In this document: piece after piece, positions 42,545 to 53,100 of the stretch
How the letters are laid out: the number at the start of each line of letters is the position of its first letter
How positions within the stretch are numbered: the first letter of the stretch is position 1
Origin: Yponomeuta sedellus
Taxonomy: Eukaryota; Arthropoda; Insecta; Lepidoptera; Yponomeutidae
Assembly (NCBI GenBank): GCA_934045075.1
Contig: OW203726.1
Coordinates: 16,555,988-16,619,987, forward strand
Direction: 5' to 3'
Length of the DNA: 64,000 nucleotides
The notes under the pieces: model-generated
Told to the model about the DNA's origin: nothing
What the model saw: the letters and a program-made list of their open reading frames with translations, nothing else
Databases searched by the model: none
Translations under genes and position numbers: made by a program

Positions 42545-43560
42545 TGTTCTCTTTACATCGCGTTCTATGTACGGTACGTTCTCCCTATAACACGTTCTAT
42601 CTGAGGCGCTTTCTCTCTATGACGCGTTCTTTTTACGGTACGTTCTCCCTATAACACGTTCTATCTGAGGCGCTTTCTCTCTACGACGCGTTCTTTTTAC
42701 GGTACGGTCTCCCTATGACACGTTATATCTGAGGCGCCTACTCTCTACGACGCGTTCTTTCTACGGTACGTTCTCCCTATAACACGTTCTATCTGAGGCG
42801 CTTTCTCTCTGCGACGCGTTCTTTTTACGGTACGGTCTCCCTATGACACGTTACTGAGGCGCTTACTCTCTACGACGCGTTCTTTCTACGGTACGGTCGC
42901 CCTATGACACGTTCTATCTGAGGCGCTTTCTCTCTACGACGCGTTCTTTCTACGATACGGTCGTCTTATGACACGTTCTATCTGAGGCGCTTTCTCTCTA
43001 CGACGCGTTCTTTCTACGATACGGTCGTCTTATGACACGTTATATCTGAGGCGCTTACTCTCTACGACGCGTTCTTTCTACGATACGGTCTTCCTATGAC
43101 ACGCTCTATCTGAGGCGCTTTCTCTCTACGACGCCTTCTTTCTACGATACGGTCTGCCTATGACACGTTCTATCTGAGGCGCTTTCTCTCTACGACGCGT
43201 TCTTTCTACGATACGTTCTGCCTACGACACGTTCTATCTGAGACGCTTTCTCTCTACGACGCGTTCTTTCTACGGTATGGTCTCCCTATGACACGTTATA
43301 TTATCTGAGGCGCTTACTCACTACGACGCGTTCTTTCTGCGGTACGGTCTCCCTATGATACGTTATATCTGAGGCGCTTACTCTCTACGACGCGTTCTTT
43401 CTGCGGTACGGTCTCCCTATGATACGTTATATCTGAGGCGCTTACTCTCTACGACGCGTTCTTTCTGCGGTACGGTCTCCCTATGATACGTTAAATCTGA
43501 GGCGCTTACTCTCTACGACGCGTTCTTTCTACGATCCGTTCTCTCTGCGCCGCGTTCTCT
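42545..43560 (+). repeat. Higher-order satellite: 64-bp units of four 16-bp monomers
   Basis: About 15 units run head to tail. Each unit is four related 16-mers: GTTCTTTCTACGGTAC, GGTCTCCCTATGACAC, GTTCTATCTGAGGCGC and TTTCTCTCTACGACGC. Units differ by single changes (for example ACGATACGGTCGTCTT variants at 42950-43030 and TTCTGCGGTACGG at 43340-43480). The last three complete units are almost identical, so the array has been homogenised locally. Monomer-like pieces continue at both edges. No ORF. Confidence 0.85.
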
Positions 43561-44740
43561 CTCTGCACAGCTCTCTTATTAGTTGTAGCAAATCCTGAGC
43601 GATTAGTATAAAATATGACAGTTAGACGATTGGAATCGCTTAGAATTAAGCGAGCGCTTTCTTTGAGCCGCGTCTCTCTTATTGCATATTAGGATATCGC
43701 TACCGCACAGTTGGACAATGCACTTCTTAATTTATTTATTTATTTGTCAAGAGTGCTTACTTTCACATTTTGAAATAGGGCCATATACCAAGTAATGGTC
43801 ACCTTTTCATAGAGTGAAAGAGAGCACGATATCTGGAGCTGTACAGCGTGTTTCGGATAGGTCCGGTGAAACTTAAGAGGGTTACTTATCACAATCCACT
43901 CTAATCGAGACCAACTCTGAAAGAGAACGATATGGCTGAATGGGAAGGGGAATCGAAAGTTTTTTTTTTCTTAAATGTGGTTGGTTTGAAATAAAGCGTT
44001 CAGATTATCTAGGGAAGATTGCTTTTAGAGATAAGACTGCCAATCACCCGACTGCGCCAGAAGGAGGGCTATGTTTATCGAGTGTATTTTAAGTATGTAT
44101 ATTTCTTTGTTGCGCTCTGGAGACTATACGGATTCTTGGAATTTAACTTAAGAGGTGTCGTTCGATTCGATCCTAGTGTGGGGCCAGAAGCAATGTATGC
44201 GCCTGTATGTAAATGTTATGTTGTTGTTGTTGTTGTGCCCAATCGATTGCTACATGTTGCTACAAAGCTTGCTGCCAAAATGTCATTTTGTTCGTCAAAA
44301 TTTGTTGGTACACCAGGTTTCATACAAATATCTTACATGTTTTTTTTATACAATCTAACAACCCTAAACAATCGTCTTTTGCACTTGGTATTATGCTTAT
44401 TAACTTCTGGAATAGTTTAAAAGTTCCGCCGTTTACAGTGAAGTAGTGTGACTGTTAAACTCGTGGCTAGGGCAAAGTTTTACTGGCTTCCTAGCAATGC
44501 ACTTGAAATGCCTTGGAAATAATCTACTTTCATTACCGAGTACCTAGAAAACTGGTTTCTTTGTCTAGGTCAAACCCTGTAAGTACTTTAGCGGTATTTA
44601 TTTTTTTAAACTGTCTCTACAGCGTGTTGCAAAATTACTAGCAGAACTTGAGTATCATCTTAAGGGAGTTTTACTCATCAAACAACCTTTGTTTTGATAC
44701 TTACCGTGAGAATGCAAAAAATATGTCACCTATTCCATAG
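43561..44740. other. Intergenic DNA with a SINE-E tail piece
   Basis: No gene. Satellite-like words (CGCTTTCTTTGAGCCGCGTC) recur at 43650. A SINE-E 3' end with (TTG)n lies at 44165-44235. The open frames here come from that repeat. Confidence 0.45.
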
Positions 44741-44749
44741 TGCTTAAGA

Positions 44750-44880
44750 TAAGATAAGAATATTCTTTATTGTATACCGGAAAGATAATTACAGAAACGG
44801 CAGATACAAAAGATCAAATACAATTGGCGGCCTTATTGCTATCAGAAATTTCTTCCAGGCAACCTCAAATTGGTGAATTT
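44750..44880 (+). repeat. LINE 3' tail
   Basis: TTCTTTATTGTATACCGG, GGCGGCCTTATTGCTATCA and CTTCCAGGCAACCTC, matching bases 1-60 and 57.79 kb. Confidence 0.5.
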
Positions 44881-45276
44881 GCCGTGCTTCTTGATACAAC
44901 AAATATTTTTCATAAATATATTTGTTGTAAGTAATAAGCATGTCGAAATATTTTAAAATTCTCTTCCGTAATGTGGGGACTCATTTGTTCTTTACAAAAA
45001 CAACCTATATTTCAGTAATAAACTAAAGTTTAACGAAAAATAAAGCCATTTTTCTAAAATTATTTTAAATCTGAGGGAAAATCGCTCAGTGTCGTGGCGT
45101 CGAATCTGACGTCACTCCCAGGTAAACAAACATCATAATCACTAGTAGTCACAACAACAACGGATGAAGTTTACCAAGTAAACTAAGCGTGATGTCACGC
45201 GGTGTGATGTGATGACTGATGAGCGTTTCAGTCGAAATGGCTGAAAGCGGTAGGTAAGTCTTTATTTTATTGAAAA

Positions 45277-45444
45277 CTAGCTGACCCAGCGAACTTCGTA
45301 CCGCGTAACAGTCTATTCTTTTTTTTTCTCTCCGTAAGAACCATCCTCGTACTTCAAGGAATATTCTAAAATAATAATTAGCGAAATCGGTTCAGCTGCT
45401 CTCGAGCTTTGCGCTTACCAACACATTCAATGATTCATTTTTAA
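45277..45444 (-). mobile_element. Helitron-like H1 copy
   Basis: The minus-strand end CTAG is at 45277-45280. The 5' end is eroded (TTTAAACTAAA in place of the usual TATAATATA). Confidence 0.58.
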
Positions 45445-45472
45445 ACTAAAACTTTCGTAAGCACAACACATT

Positions 45473-45591
45473 GTAGACTTTTAGTCCGGATTTACTTACG
45501 GGTGTTGTTAGAAGTCCGACCAACCAGCGAAACCTGGTCGGACTTTTCCGATATAACAACACCCGTAAGTAAATCCGGACTAAAAGACTAC
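45473..45591. mobile_element. 119-bp hairpin element
   Basis: Arms of 38 bp starting GTAGACTTTTAGTCCGG enclose a second stem (GTCCGACCA ... TGGTCGGAC). Nearly the whole element can fold into one double hairpin. It lies between two Helitrons. Confidence 0.65.
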
Positions 45592-45610
45592 GATTCATTT
45601 TTATATTATA

Positions 45611-45793
45611 CTAGCTGACCCAGCGAACTTAGTACCGCCTAACAGTCGATTCTTAAATTTTTCATTTTTCTCTCCGTAAGAACCATCCCCGTACTTCGAG
45701 GAAGATTCTAAAAAAAGAATCAGCGAAATCGGTTCAGCTGCTCTCGAGATTTGCGCTTACCAACACATTCAGCGATTCTTTTTATATTATAGA
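45611..45793 (-). mobile_element. Helitron-like H1 copy
   Basis: Full length in reverse: CTAG at 45611-45614, GA at 45792-45793 completing the TC start, family interior present. Confidence 0.62.
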
Positions 45794-46493
45794 TTATAGA
45801 TATATAGGTAATCTCTTTACTTTATAAAACTAAATCAGTCTTTTAAATCCTTTTAATATGCACTTTCCGCTAATATCGTTAAATCTTTGATTATTTGTTA
45901 ATGTCGTCACGATATTAATAAATAGAATAACCACCTTGAGTTCCACCAGACCTTGCAACATCCTGTATTCTGTGAATACTAATTGACGTCGGTTAAATTG
46001 AATAAATAACAACAATAATAACTTCCATGAAGTTATTATACTAATAAGTTAATCAGTTGTCCCGGTTCCAAATAAGCTACGTTAACCATGCAAGGTAAGG
46101 TATGGCAACATCAGAAACATGGAAATCCTTCCAGATTAAGGCCATTGGTAGAAATCGTGTACCGCGGCTTCCATCGGGAATGGAATGATGTCTGAATACG
46201 AGGCAAAACAAAAACTATAAATGCCTTGCTCTAAAATATAATTAATATAATAATCTATCCTTAGTCTTAAAATCTAAAAACATTACTAAGTATAGCTAAG
46301 TTATATTGACATATCAGATATACATACAGATTTATCTTTTTTTTCTGGCAAACTAAACGCCTGATTTACATTTACTTTATGCTCATGCATTACATAGAGG
46401 TAGAATGGAATAGAGATGCCAGAAGCGTACAATTGAGCAATAAAAATTGCTGTCCCTTATAGGGTCATAAATTCTTTAGGGGTTACCTTAAAC

Positions 46494-46886
46494 GCCTGCG
46501 CAGACGAGGGACTATCCCCAGGGTACTTTTTGTCCGTCGATATATCTCTTATAAATTGTATCGAATAACGCACACGAAGGACTAAAAGCACCCCGTACAA
46601 AAAGTCCCTCAAGTTACCGAGGACATCAAGAGACCGGACTGGACAAAAGTTCGGTGTTTTCTTTTAAAACGCTGTTTCTTTTTCAAGTTCATGTAAATAA
46701 CAACACAACGTAGTCTTGGTTTCCTTGGCTTAATATTGGCTTCCATAGCGTACGCTTCACTCAATTCACGGGGAACAAATGACCGCACACCGTAGGCGTT
46801 GAGTCCGCGATAAGTACTCGGAGGACATTTTTTACGATTCAGGGACTTTTGTCCCTTAGGAACAAAAGTCCCTCGTCTGCGCAGGC
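46494..46886. mobile_element. MITE next to the P450 stop codon
   Basis: Terminal repeats GCCTGCGCAGACGAGGGAC and its exact complement, flanked by CCTTAA on the left and CTTAAG on the right. It ends about 36 bp past the P450 stop, so it probably lies within or at the end of the P450 3'-UTR. Confidence 0.65.
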
Positions 46887-46921
46887 CTTAAGAATTTTGG
46901 GAAGATGTTAGCGAAAAATTA

Positions 46922-47109
46922 TCATAACTTTCCATTCTCCTTCCTTCTCTTCTCCAAGGCCAGCTTGTATCCGTCGGAGGCCTTCATCATGATGTCGAGC
47001 TTAACCCGGATGGAGGGGCGCGGGCCACCTTCTGACTCGCCGACCACCCGGTAGCGCCTCAGGATAGATGATAGGGCTGTCTTCACTGACATGAGAGCGT
47101 ATTGGTAGC
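46922..47109 (-). CDS. P450 terminal exon
   Basis: Starts after ATATTCCAG and completes the Gly of CIG. It encodes YQYALMSVKTALSSILRRYR and a basic tail ending RRKENGKL before TGA at 46922-46924. Confidence 0.87.
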
Positions 47110-50100
47110 CTGGAATATAAAACGAAAAGTCTGATGTTGATTAACGTTCATTTGGTCAAGCCTTCTCCATCTTAAAAACAACGTCCTAGGCACTGTATTG
47201 TCCCAATGCTACTGGACGCAGTATAAACCATCTCAATAGATGCATAGGACAAAGTTTATTTCTTGTCGAGGTTAAGTCAAAATCTATTCATATACTAGTT
47301 GACCCAGCAAATTTCGTACCACCTAACAGTCTATTCTTTAATTTTTTTTTTATTTCTCTCTCCTCGTACTTGAAGGAATATTCTAAAAAAAGAATTAGCG
47401 AAATCGGTTCAGCTGCTCTCGAGATTTCCGCTTACCAACACATTCAGTGATTCATTTTTATATTATAGCAGATTATTTGAGCTTGAGGTTGACTGTCAAA
47501 AGCCAAATTAATCGCGGTTCCAATAACCCACGGGAAAATACATCGTGATGTGGAACTGTGTGTGAGCACTGCGAATGTTTATCGTCATTAGTCACATTCA
47601 TCCAAATAGGACGTCGATTGAGGTTTAAAGCAAGTTGTTTATTCACGTCTCGTATAGGTCTCTTCGGTATCATGCAGTATCATGCAATGCATTTCAAATG
47701 ACATAAATAGCAGAACAACTAGTAAAAAGAGTAGGAAAAACTAGTTCGGACAAGGATCAATAAGGCAAGTAGCTAAATATTCTCAATCAGGAATCATCAC
47801 CGTCAGGAGAAACTGGTTCAAAAGTGGACACAAAGACCTGTATAGTGGAACTTATCAGGTGTGAGAAACTGGTTCAGAAGTGGACACAAAGACCTGTAAT
47901 AATAATAAATAAATATACATGGACATATTACACAGATCTCGTTAGCCCAGGACAACTAAATGACTTGTGCTAAGGTGATAACTCGACGATAGATTTAATA
48001 CAATAAATACATAGACCCGACCCAAGACCCGAGACAAACTAGAAAAATTCGTTTCCTAGTTTGACCCGGCCGGGGAACGAACCCGAGACCTTCCGTTTTA
48101 TAGTCAGCGTGCCAAACCGCTGCGCCACCGAGGCCGGCGTATAGTGTGACTTATCAGGTGTGAGAAACTGGTTCGGAAGTGGACACAAAGGACTGCATAG
48201 TGTGACTTATCAGGTGTTTAATATACATTCGTGCAGAGTCAAGTAATTGTGATCAATTAGTTAGCATTTTATAATAAACCTACCGCAAGCGTGTTGGCGT
48301 TACATGACTAACTTGGTAATAATTATACACAAGGAATTCCGTATAAACCGTTTACTAAGAAACCATTATTTTTTCATTTATAAGGGTCAACACAAATAAT
48401 ATTGTTAGCACGACACACTCGAGGTCTCCAAATCTCCATCAAAAAGATTCTCAAAAATTATTGCTAACCCAGATCTCTTAAATCTAGATAGATCACATTA
48501 ATAATTCATGGTTTTGGTTAAATTTAACTAGTTTGTGACTATCATTACGATGCAATCCTGCTAATTCGTAAATTACAAGGCAGATTTACAATATATCAAT
48601 TGGCAGGATACATTACAGTATTTATTATTATTAACCGACTGCAAAAAAGGTGAAGGTTTTCAATGGACATTAATTCACTTTTTTTTTCTTTTGCTGTATA
48701 TATGAAAAGGAAGCTAAACTGGATAGCCCTACGTTCTAAGTTTTTAGCTCAGATGAGATTTTCATTCATGATTTTTGTTTTGTAAACCTTCTCATTCTAA
48801 AAGGGCGTATAAGCAAACCAGAACGGAAATATTGTTGTGTATCATCGACAACAGCTTGTAAAAAAACTGTCACTGCTCTGTCAGTGATTTTTGCTTTGAC
48901 GTTTAACATTTTGGTTTAGTATTTTCGCAGGTCTTAAATGTGCAAGTGTTCTGTTCTGATATGCGGCAGCTACCCTCATCGTCTTCCATAATTTAATTAT
49001 GACTCGATTTACTTTTTTGTAGATAAGAAGTAAAAAATACTCGATTTCATGCGTGTTTATTACTTCGGGGATTGATTTTTCAATCCCCAAAATTTATTAA
49101 TCCTCAGATTAATAAATTTTGAGAGATTCAAATGAATGATGTTTCTAACTCTGTTTTAATCTGTGATGGCGTAATGACCTGTATCAGGAGTATTAGTGAG
49201 CGAAATTAATTAAAGAAATTATTTTTCTCGAAAACTACGACACATAAAATCAAACAAAAAAAAACTCATTTAGTGACCGTTCATATCCAAATCATAAAAG
49301 AAACTTTTTCTATTCGTGACCCTAGAATTAATGTCCATTCGACGCGTATTACTTTTTTTTATTTGTAGAGAGTTGAAGAGAAAACCTTAGAGCTAACATA
49401 CCATACATACATAAACACACACATGTATCCTAGAGGGCATACAGAGAACAGGATTGGCCGCTAGCCACGATTATGGCAATTCGGTTTCACTTCATCAAGA
49501 TTCATAATCGAAGCTTGTTTACTCGCCGATTTGGAGTAGGTACGTTTTTCTTTTGATTAATCCGTCGTCATCATCATCATCATCCGACGGCTTCGGTGGC
49601 GCAGCGGCTTAACACGCTAACTGCTAACCCGAAGGTCTCGGGTTCGATCCCCGGCCTGGTCAAACTGAAATCTAACCTTTTTAGTTTGTCTCGGGTCTTG
49701 GATGTTATCTATGTATTTATTGTATTAAATCTATCGTCGAGTTAACACATGTAACACAAGGCATTTAGTTGTTCTTAGTATGGGGCTAACGAGATCTGTG
49801 TAATATGTCGATGAATATTTATCTATTTATTTATCATCATCCACCATTTGACCACCACCATTTGACGCCCACTGCAGGACAGACGCCTCCCTCATGGTTT
49901 TCCAAGCTTCACGGTCTTGTGTCGTCCGCATCCAGCACTTTCCTCCTGCGATTAATCCACATACGTATATTTCCTCCTAACCGGCTCTTTCGCCTGCATT
50001 CATCTGTGTATTTCTCTCGTCAATTTGTCATCTTTCACCTCTTCATGTGGCGAAATCTACGCAACTTTATAGAGCTGAAATGGCCGGTGAAAACTCGACT

Positions 50101-53100
50101 TTTGTCTTCTTGCAAAAGAGACATTTAGGGGCCAATTTCTGAATTGAGAATTTTGCTAAGTAAATAGTTAACCGTAGGGCTGTCTCTTCGAATTTCTCAG
50201 AAAAAAGCGTGACAGAACGTTACTTAAGTATTTACTTAGTAAAGTTCTTACTTCAGAAACCGGCCCTATGGCTAACCCTGCCTAGGCTGGAAAAGACATA
50301 CAAAAGTCAAGACAAGTCACAAGGACAAATGCCGAGCCTTAATAGAATTTACTCTGCCAAGCGAACCTAGTGATTCCTCAATGGTGAACTTTCTTTTTTT
50401 AGGTTACGCATATTTTACCCGGAACATACTAAGGGTTAGATTACATTAGATTAATAATACTCACACAACAAATTTTAGGAGAACTTTTTTATTTATTGTA
50501 TGTACACCAGGAATTATTATTTCAACTATTTAACTTAACAGAAGTTACAAATTTATATATTTTCAAAATATGTTACATATAAATGTCTGGACCGCTGCCA
50601 TATCTATGTAACATTGACAAAATTACCTAAGGACATTACTAGGGAAGTGGCAAAGACGCTATGCCAGATTGTAAAAGTTTTCATAAAACATATCTATTCA
50701 CGCAAAGAGTGCGCAAATGCTACTTCAGAAAATAACTTAATTACTATGATTACGTTACAATAACAGGCCTCAAGTAAATACCGTAACAATAACAAACTCG
50801 GGGAAATACCTATGCATCATCGCGGTCTGGCATACGAACGCGACAGCCGATGCCTTTATACAGAGTGTTTTTATTTATTTGTTTTATTTTTAGGGTTGCA
50901 ACACTGGATGAGTTATACATAAAAAACAATCTTACAGTAAAATACACAAGTGCTTAAACTAAATTAAAACATCCTTAGACTATCCCACTGAGAACACAAA
51001 TGATTGTACAGTATTATTATCCTTACTTGTCCAATTTAGTAAACAAGATTTTACATTTAAAGTATTTTTAGTCCAAAACTGCAATATTTCCATAAATAAA
51101 GTAATATATATATAGCTACAATCCGATATACTCACTGATCTAACATCCATACGTTTTCTCGGAAATGATGTATGACAAAAATGTAGGAAATGTACGATAT
51201 ACAGCCATCCTATGGAGCCGATTTTTGAATTTCGAACGCGTTCCACTACGCGAGGGTGCTAACTCTGTCGTTTACCGACCGATTTGGATGAAATTTTGAT
51301 AGAATGGTGTTGTAGTGATCCAAATGAAAAAAAAAATTTTGGTTGTTCGAAATTCAAAATGGCGGTGCAGATATAGCCGACCAAAAAATCGACCTTTGCG
51401 CAAAAAAGTCGGCAGCCAACTGGGCATATGCTGGAGATACATGGAGATACGGCGCACAAGTACCAGCGCAAAAGCAAAAAGGGACAAACTTGCGAGGCCG
51501 GAGGCCGAGCTCCGCGAAGCGGGCACGAGGAACCCCGCCGCGGCGAGGCCGAAGGCCGAGCTCCGTCCAGGCCGAGGCCGAAGGCCGAGACCGTTCAGGT
51601 TACGGCGCACAAGTACCAGCGCAAGAGCAAAGAGGGAAAAACTTGCGAGGCCGGAGGCCGAGCTCCGCGGAGCGGGCACGAGGAACCCCGCCGCGGCGAG
51701 GCCGAAGGCCGAGCTCCGTCCAGGCCGAGGCCAAAGGCCGAGACCATACATGTTCCCATGCAACAGTTCACTACAATAAGTGTCTAGCGAGGCCCTAGGC
51801 CGAGCGCCGCGGAGAGCGCAGCTCGGAGCGGCTGGGGGTTGGCGCGCGTAAGCGCGCAGGGGGCTCGCCCCCTAGTTTTATATATAAAGTTCATGAACTT
51901 GCGAGAAAATGTCTAGTTTTGGTATCTAATGACAATTTTAATGTTAGAATATTATTTACTAAATTGGACAAGTGCGAATAAATGGACTTTAGTTTGTAAA
52001 GATCAACGTTAAGTGACAGTGCCTCATTTCATGGAAGTGCAACTCAGGTCCCCAGTGACAACTCGACGTACCCACATCACCAAGTTGATTAACACACAGG
52101 ATGTCGAGACAACTTTCCACCTAACGCACATCGAGCAGTTACTACTAGGCAGAAGAACATTTAATAGCACTGAGGGCTCACTCTCTGAGCTCAAAGGAGC
52201 TAACCGACTTTCAAAACCTATTTAGAGGCTAAAAATTCCACCCTTGCCGGGACTCGAACCCGCGACCTCTGGCTAACCGTGCCAGCGCTCGCCCAACTGA
52301 GCTAATGGGCGACTTACCGGCATCAGTGCAAGTGATGCAAATTACTTCAGCCAGATGTTGCTGCCTGTACGTACTACAGAGAGTATTGTAAAGAACTTCA
52401 AAATTTTACAGATGCAGGTAAGTCACCTATTACCTCAGTTGGGAGAGCGCTGGCACGGTTAGCAGAGGTCGCGGGTTCGAATTCCGGCATGGGTGGAATT
52501 TTTTGCCTCTAAATAGGTTTTCAAAATTGTCCTTAGCACGGGTTAGTGCTGTGTGGTGTCGGCCTAGAGAATAGCACCAACCCAAATTATTTCCGCGGGT
52601 GTCGTAAAAGGCGACTAAGGGACACAAACCGGGGGGTGGGCAGCAGCGCCCCCTGCAGTACAATTCCACCAAACTGCGATCCCCAACCCGCATGCTCAGC
52701 ATGGGGATTATGGGCATTACCCCCAAATGATAGTACAACCTTGCGCTATGGCGCTCATTAGGGGAGGGCTGTGTCCAGCAGTGGACTAATATAGCCTGAA
52801 GAAGAAGTGCATTAAAAAGAATATAGCTAACCGACTGCCTTTTGTGGCAACTTTGCCACACTACAGGCTCAATCTGTGTGTTTTTCTTTTGTTTTGTCTG
52901 TTGTGTATTTCGTTTTTTTCTGTTGTTATTCATATTATGCTGGCTTATCTATTTATTTTGTCTATGTGATGTGTCATAGTGAATTCAATTCAATTCTTTT
53001 TTTATGGCCCCCGAGGATTCTGCCAATGTCAGGTTTATGGGGATGGCACTTTTTTCCAACAGTCGCGCAGTGCAGTAGTTGAGGACCTTACGAGGGCTGC

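Larger units (their letters stand above)
44935..45930 (+). repeat. Unclassified dispersed repeat X, copy 2 (interrupted)
   Basis: Halves 44935-45260 and 45805-45925 match copy 1 at 31.2-32.1 kb. Between them sit two Helitrons and a hairpin element. The insert of copy 1 is absent here. Confidence 0.55.

Noticed and set aside
42545..43560. CRISPR-like array
   Set aside because: Units are contiguous with no unique spacers and the genome is eukaryotic; it is a tandem satellite.
44019..44446. 133-codon and overlapping frames with Val- and Cys-rich runs
   Set aside because: They translate a (TTG)n stretch and a SINE-E tail.
51272..51798. Five overlapping frames of 72-163 codons on both strands
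   Set aside because: They arise from GGCCGA-type tandem repeats lacking stops in all frames; composition, not coding, explains them.
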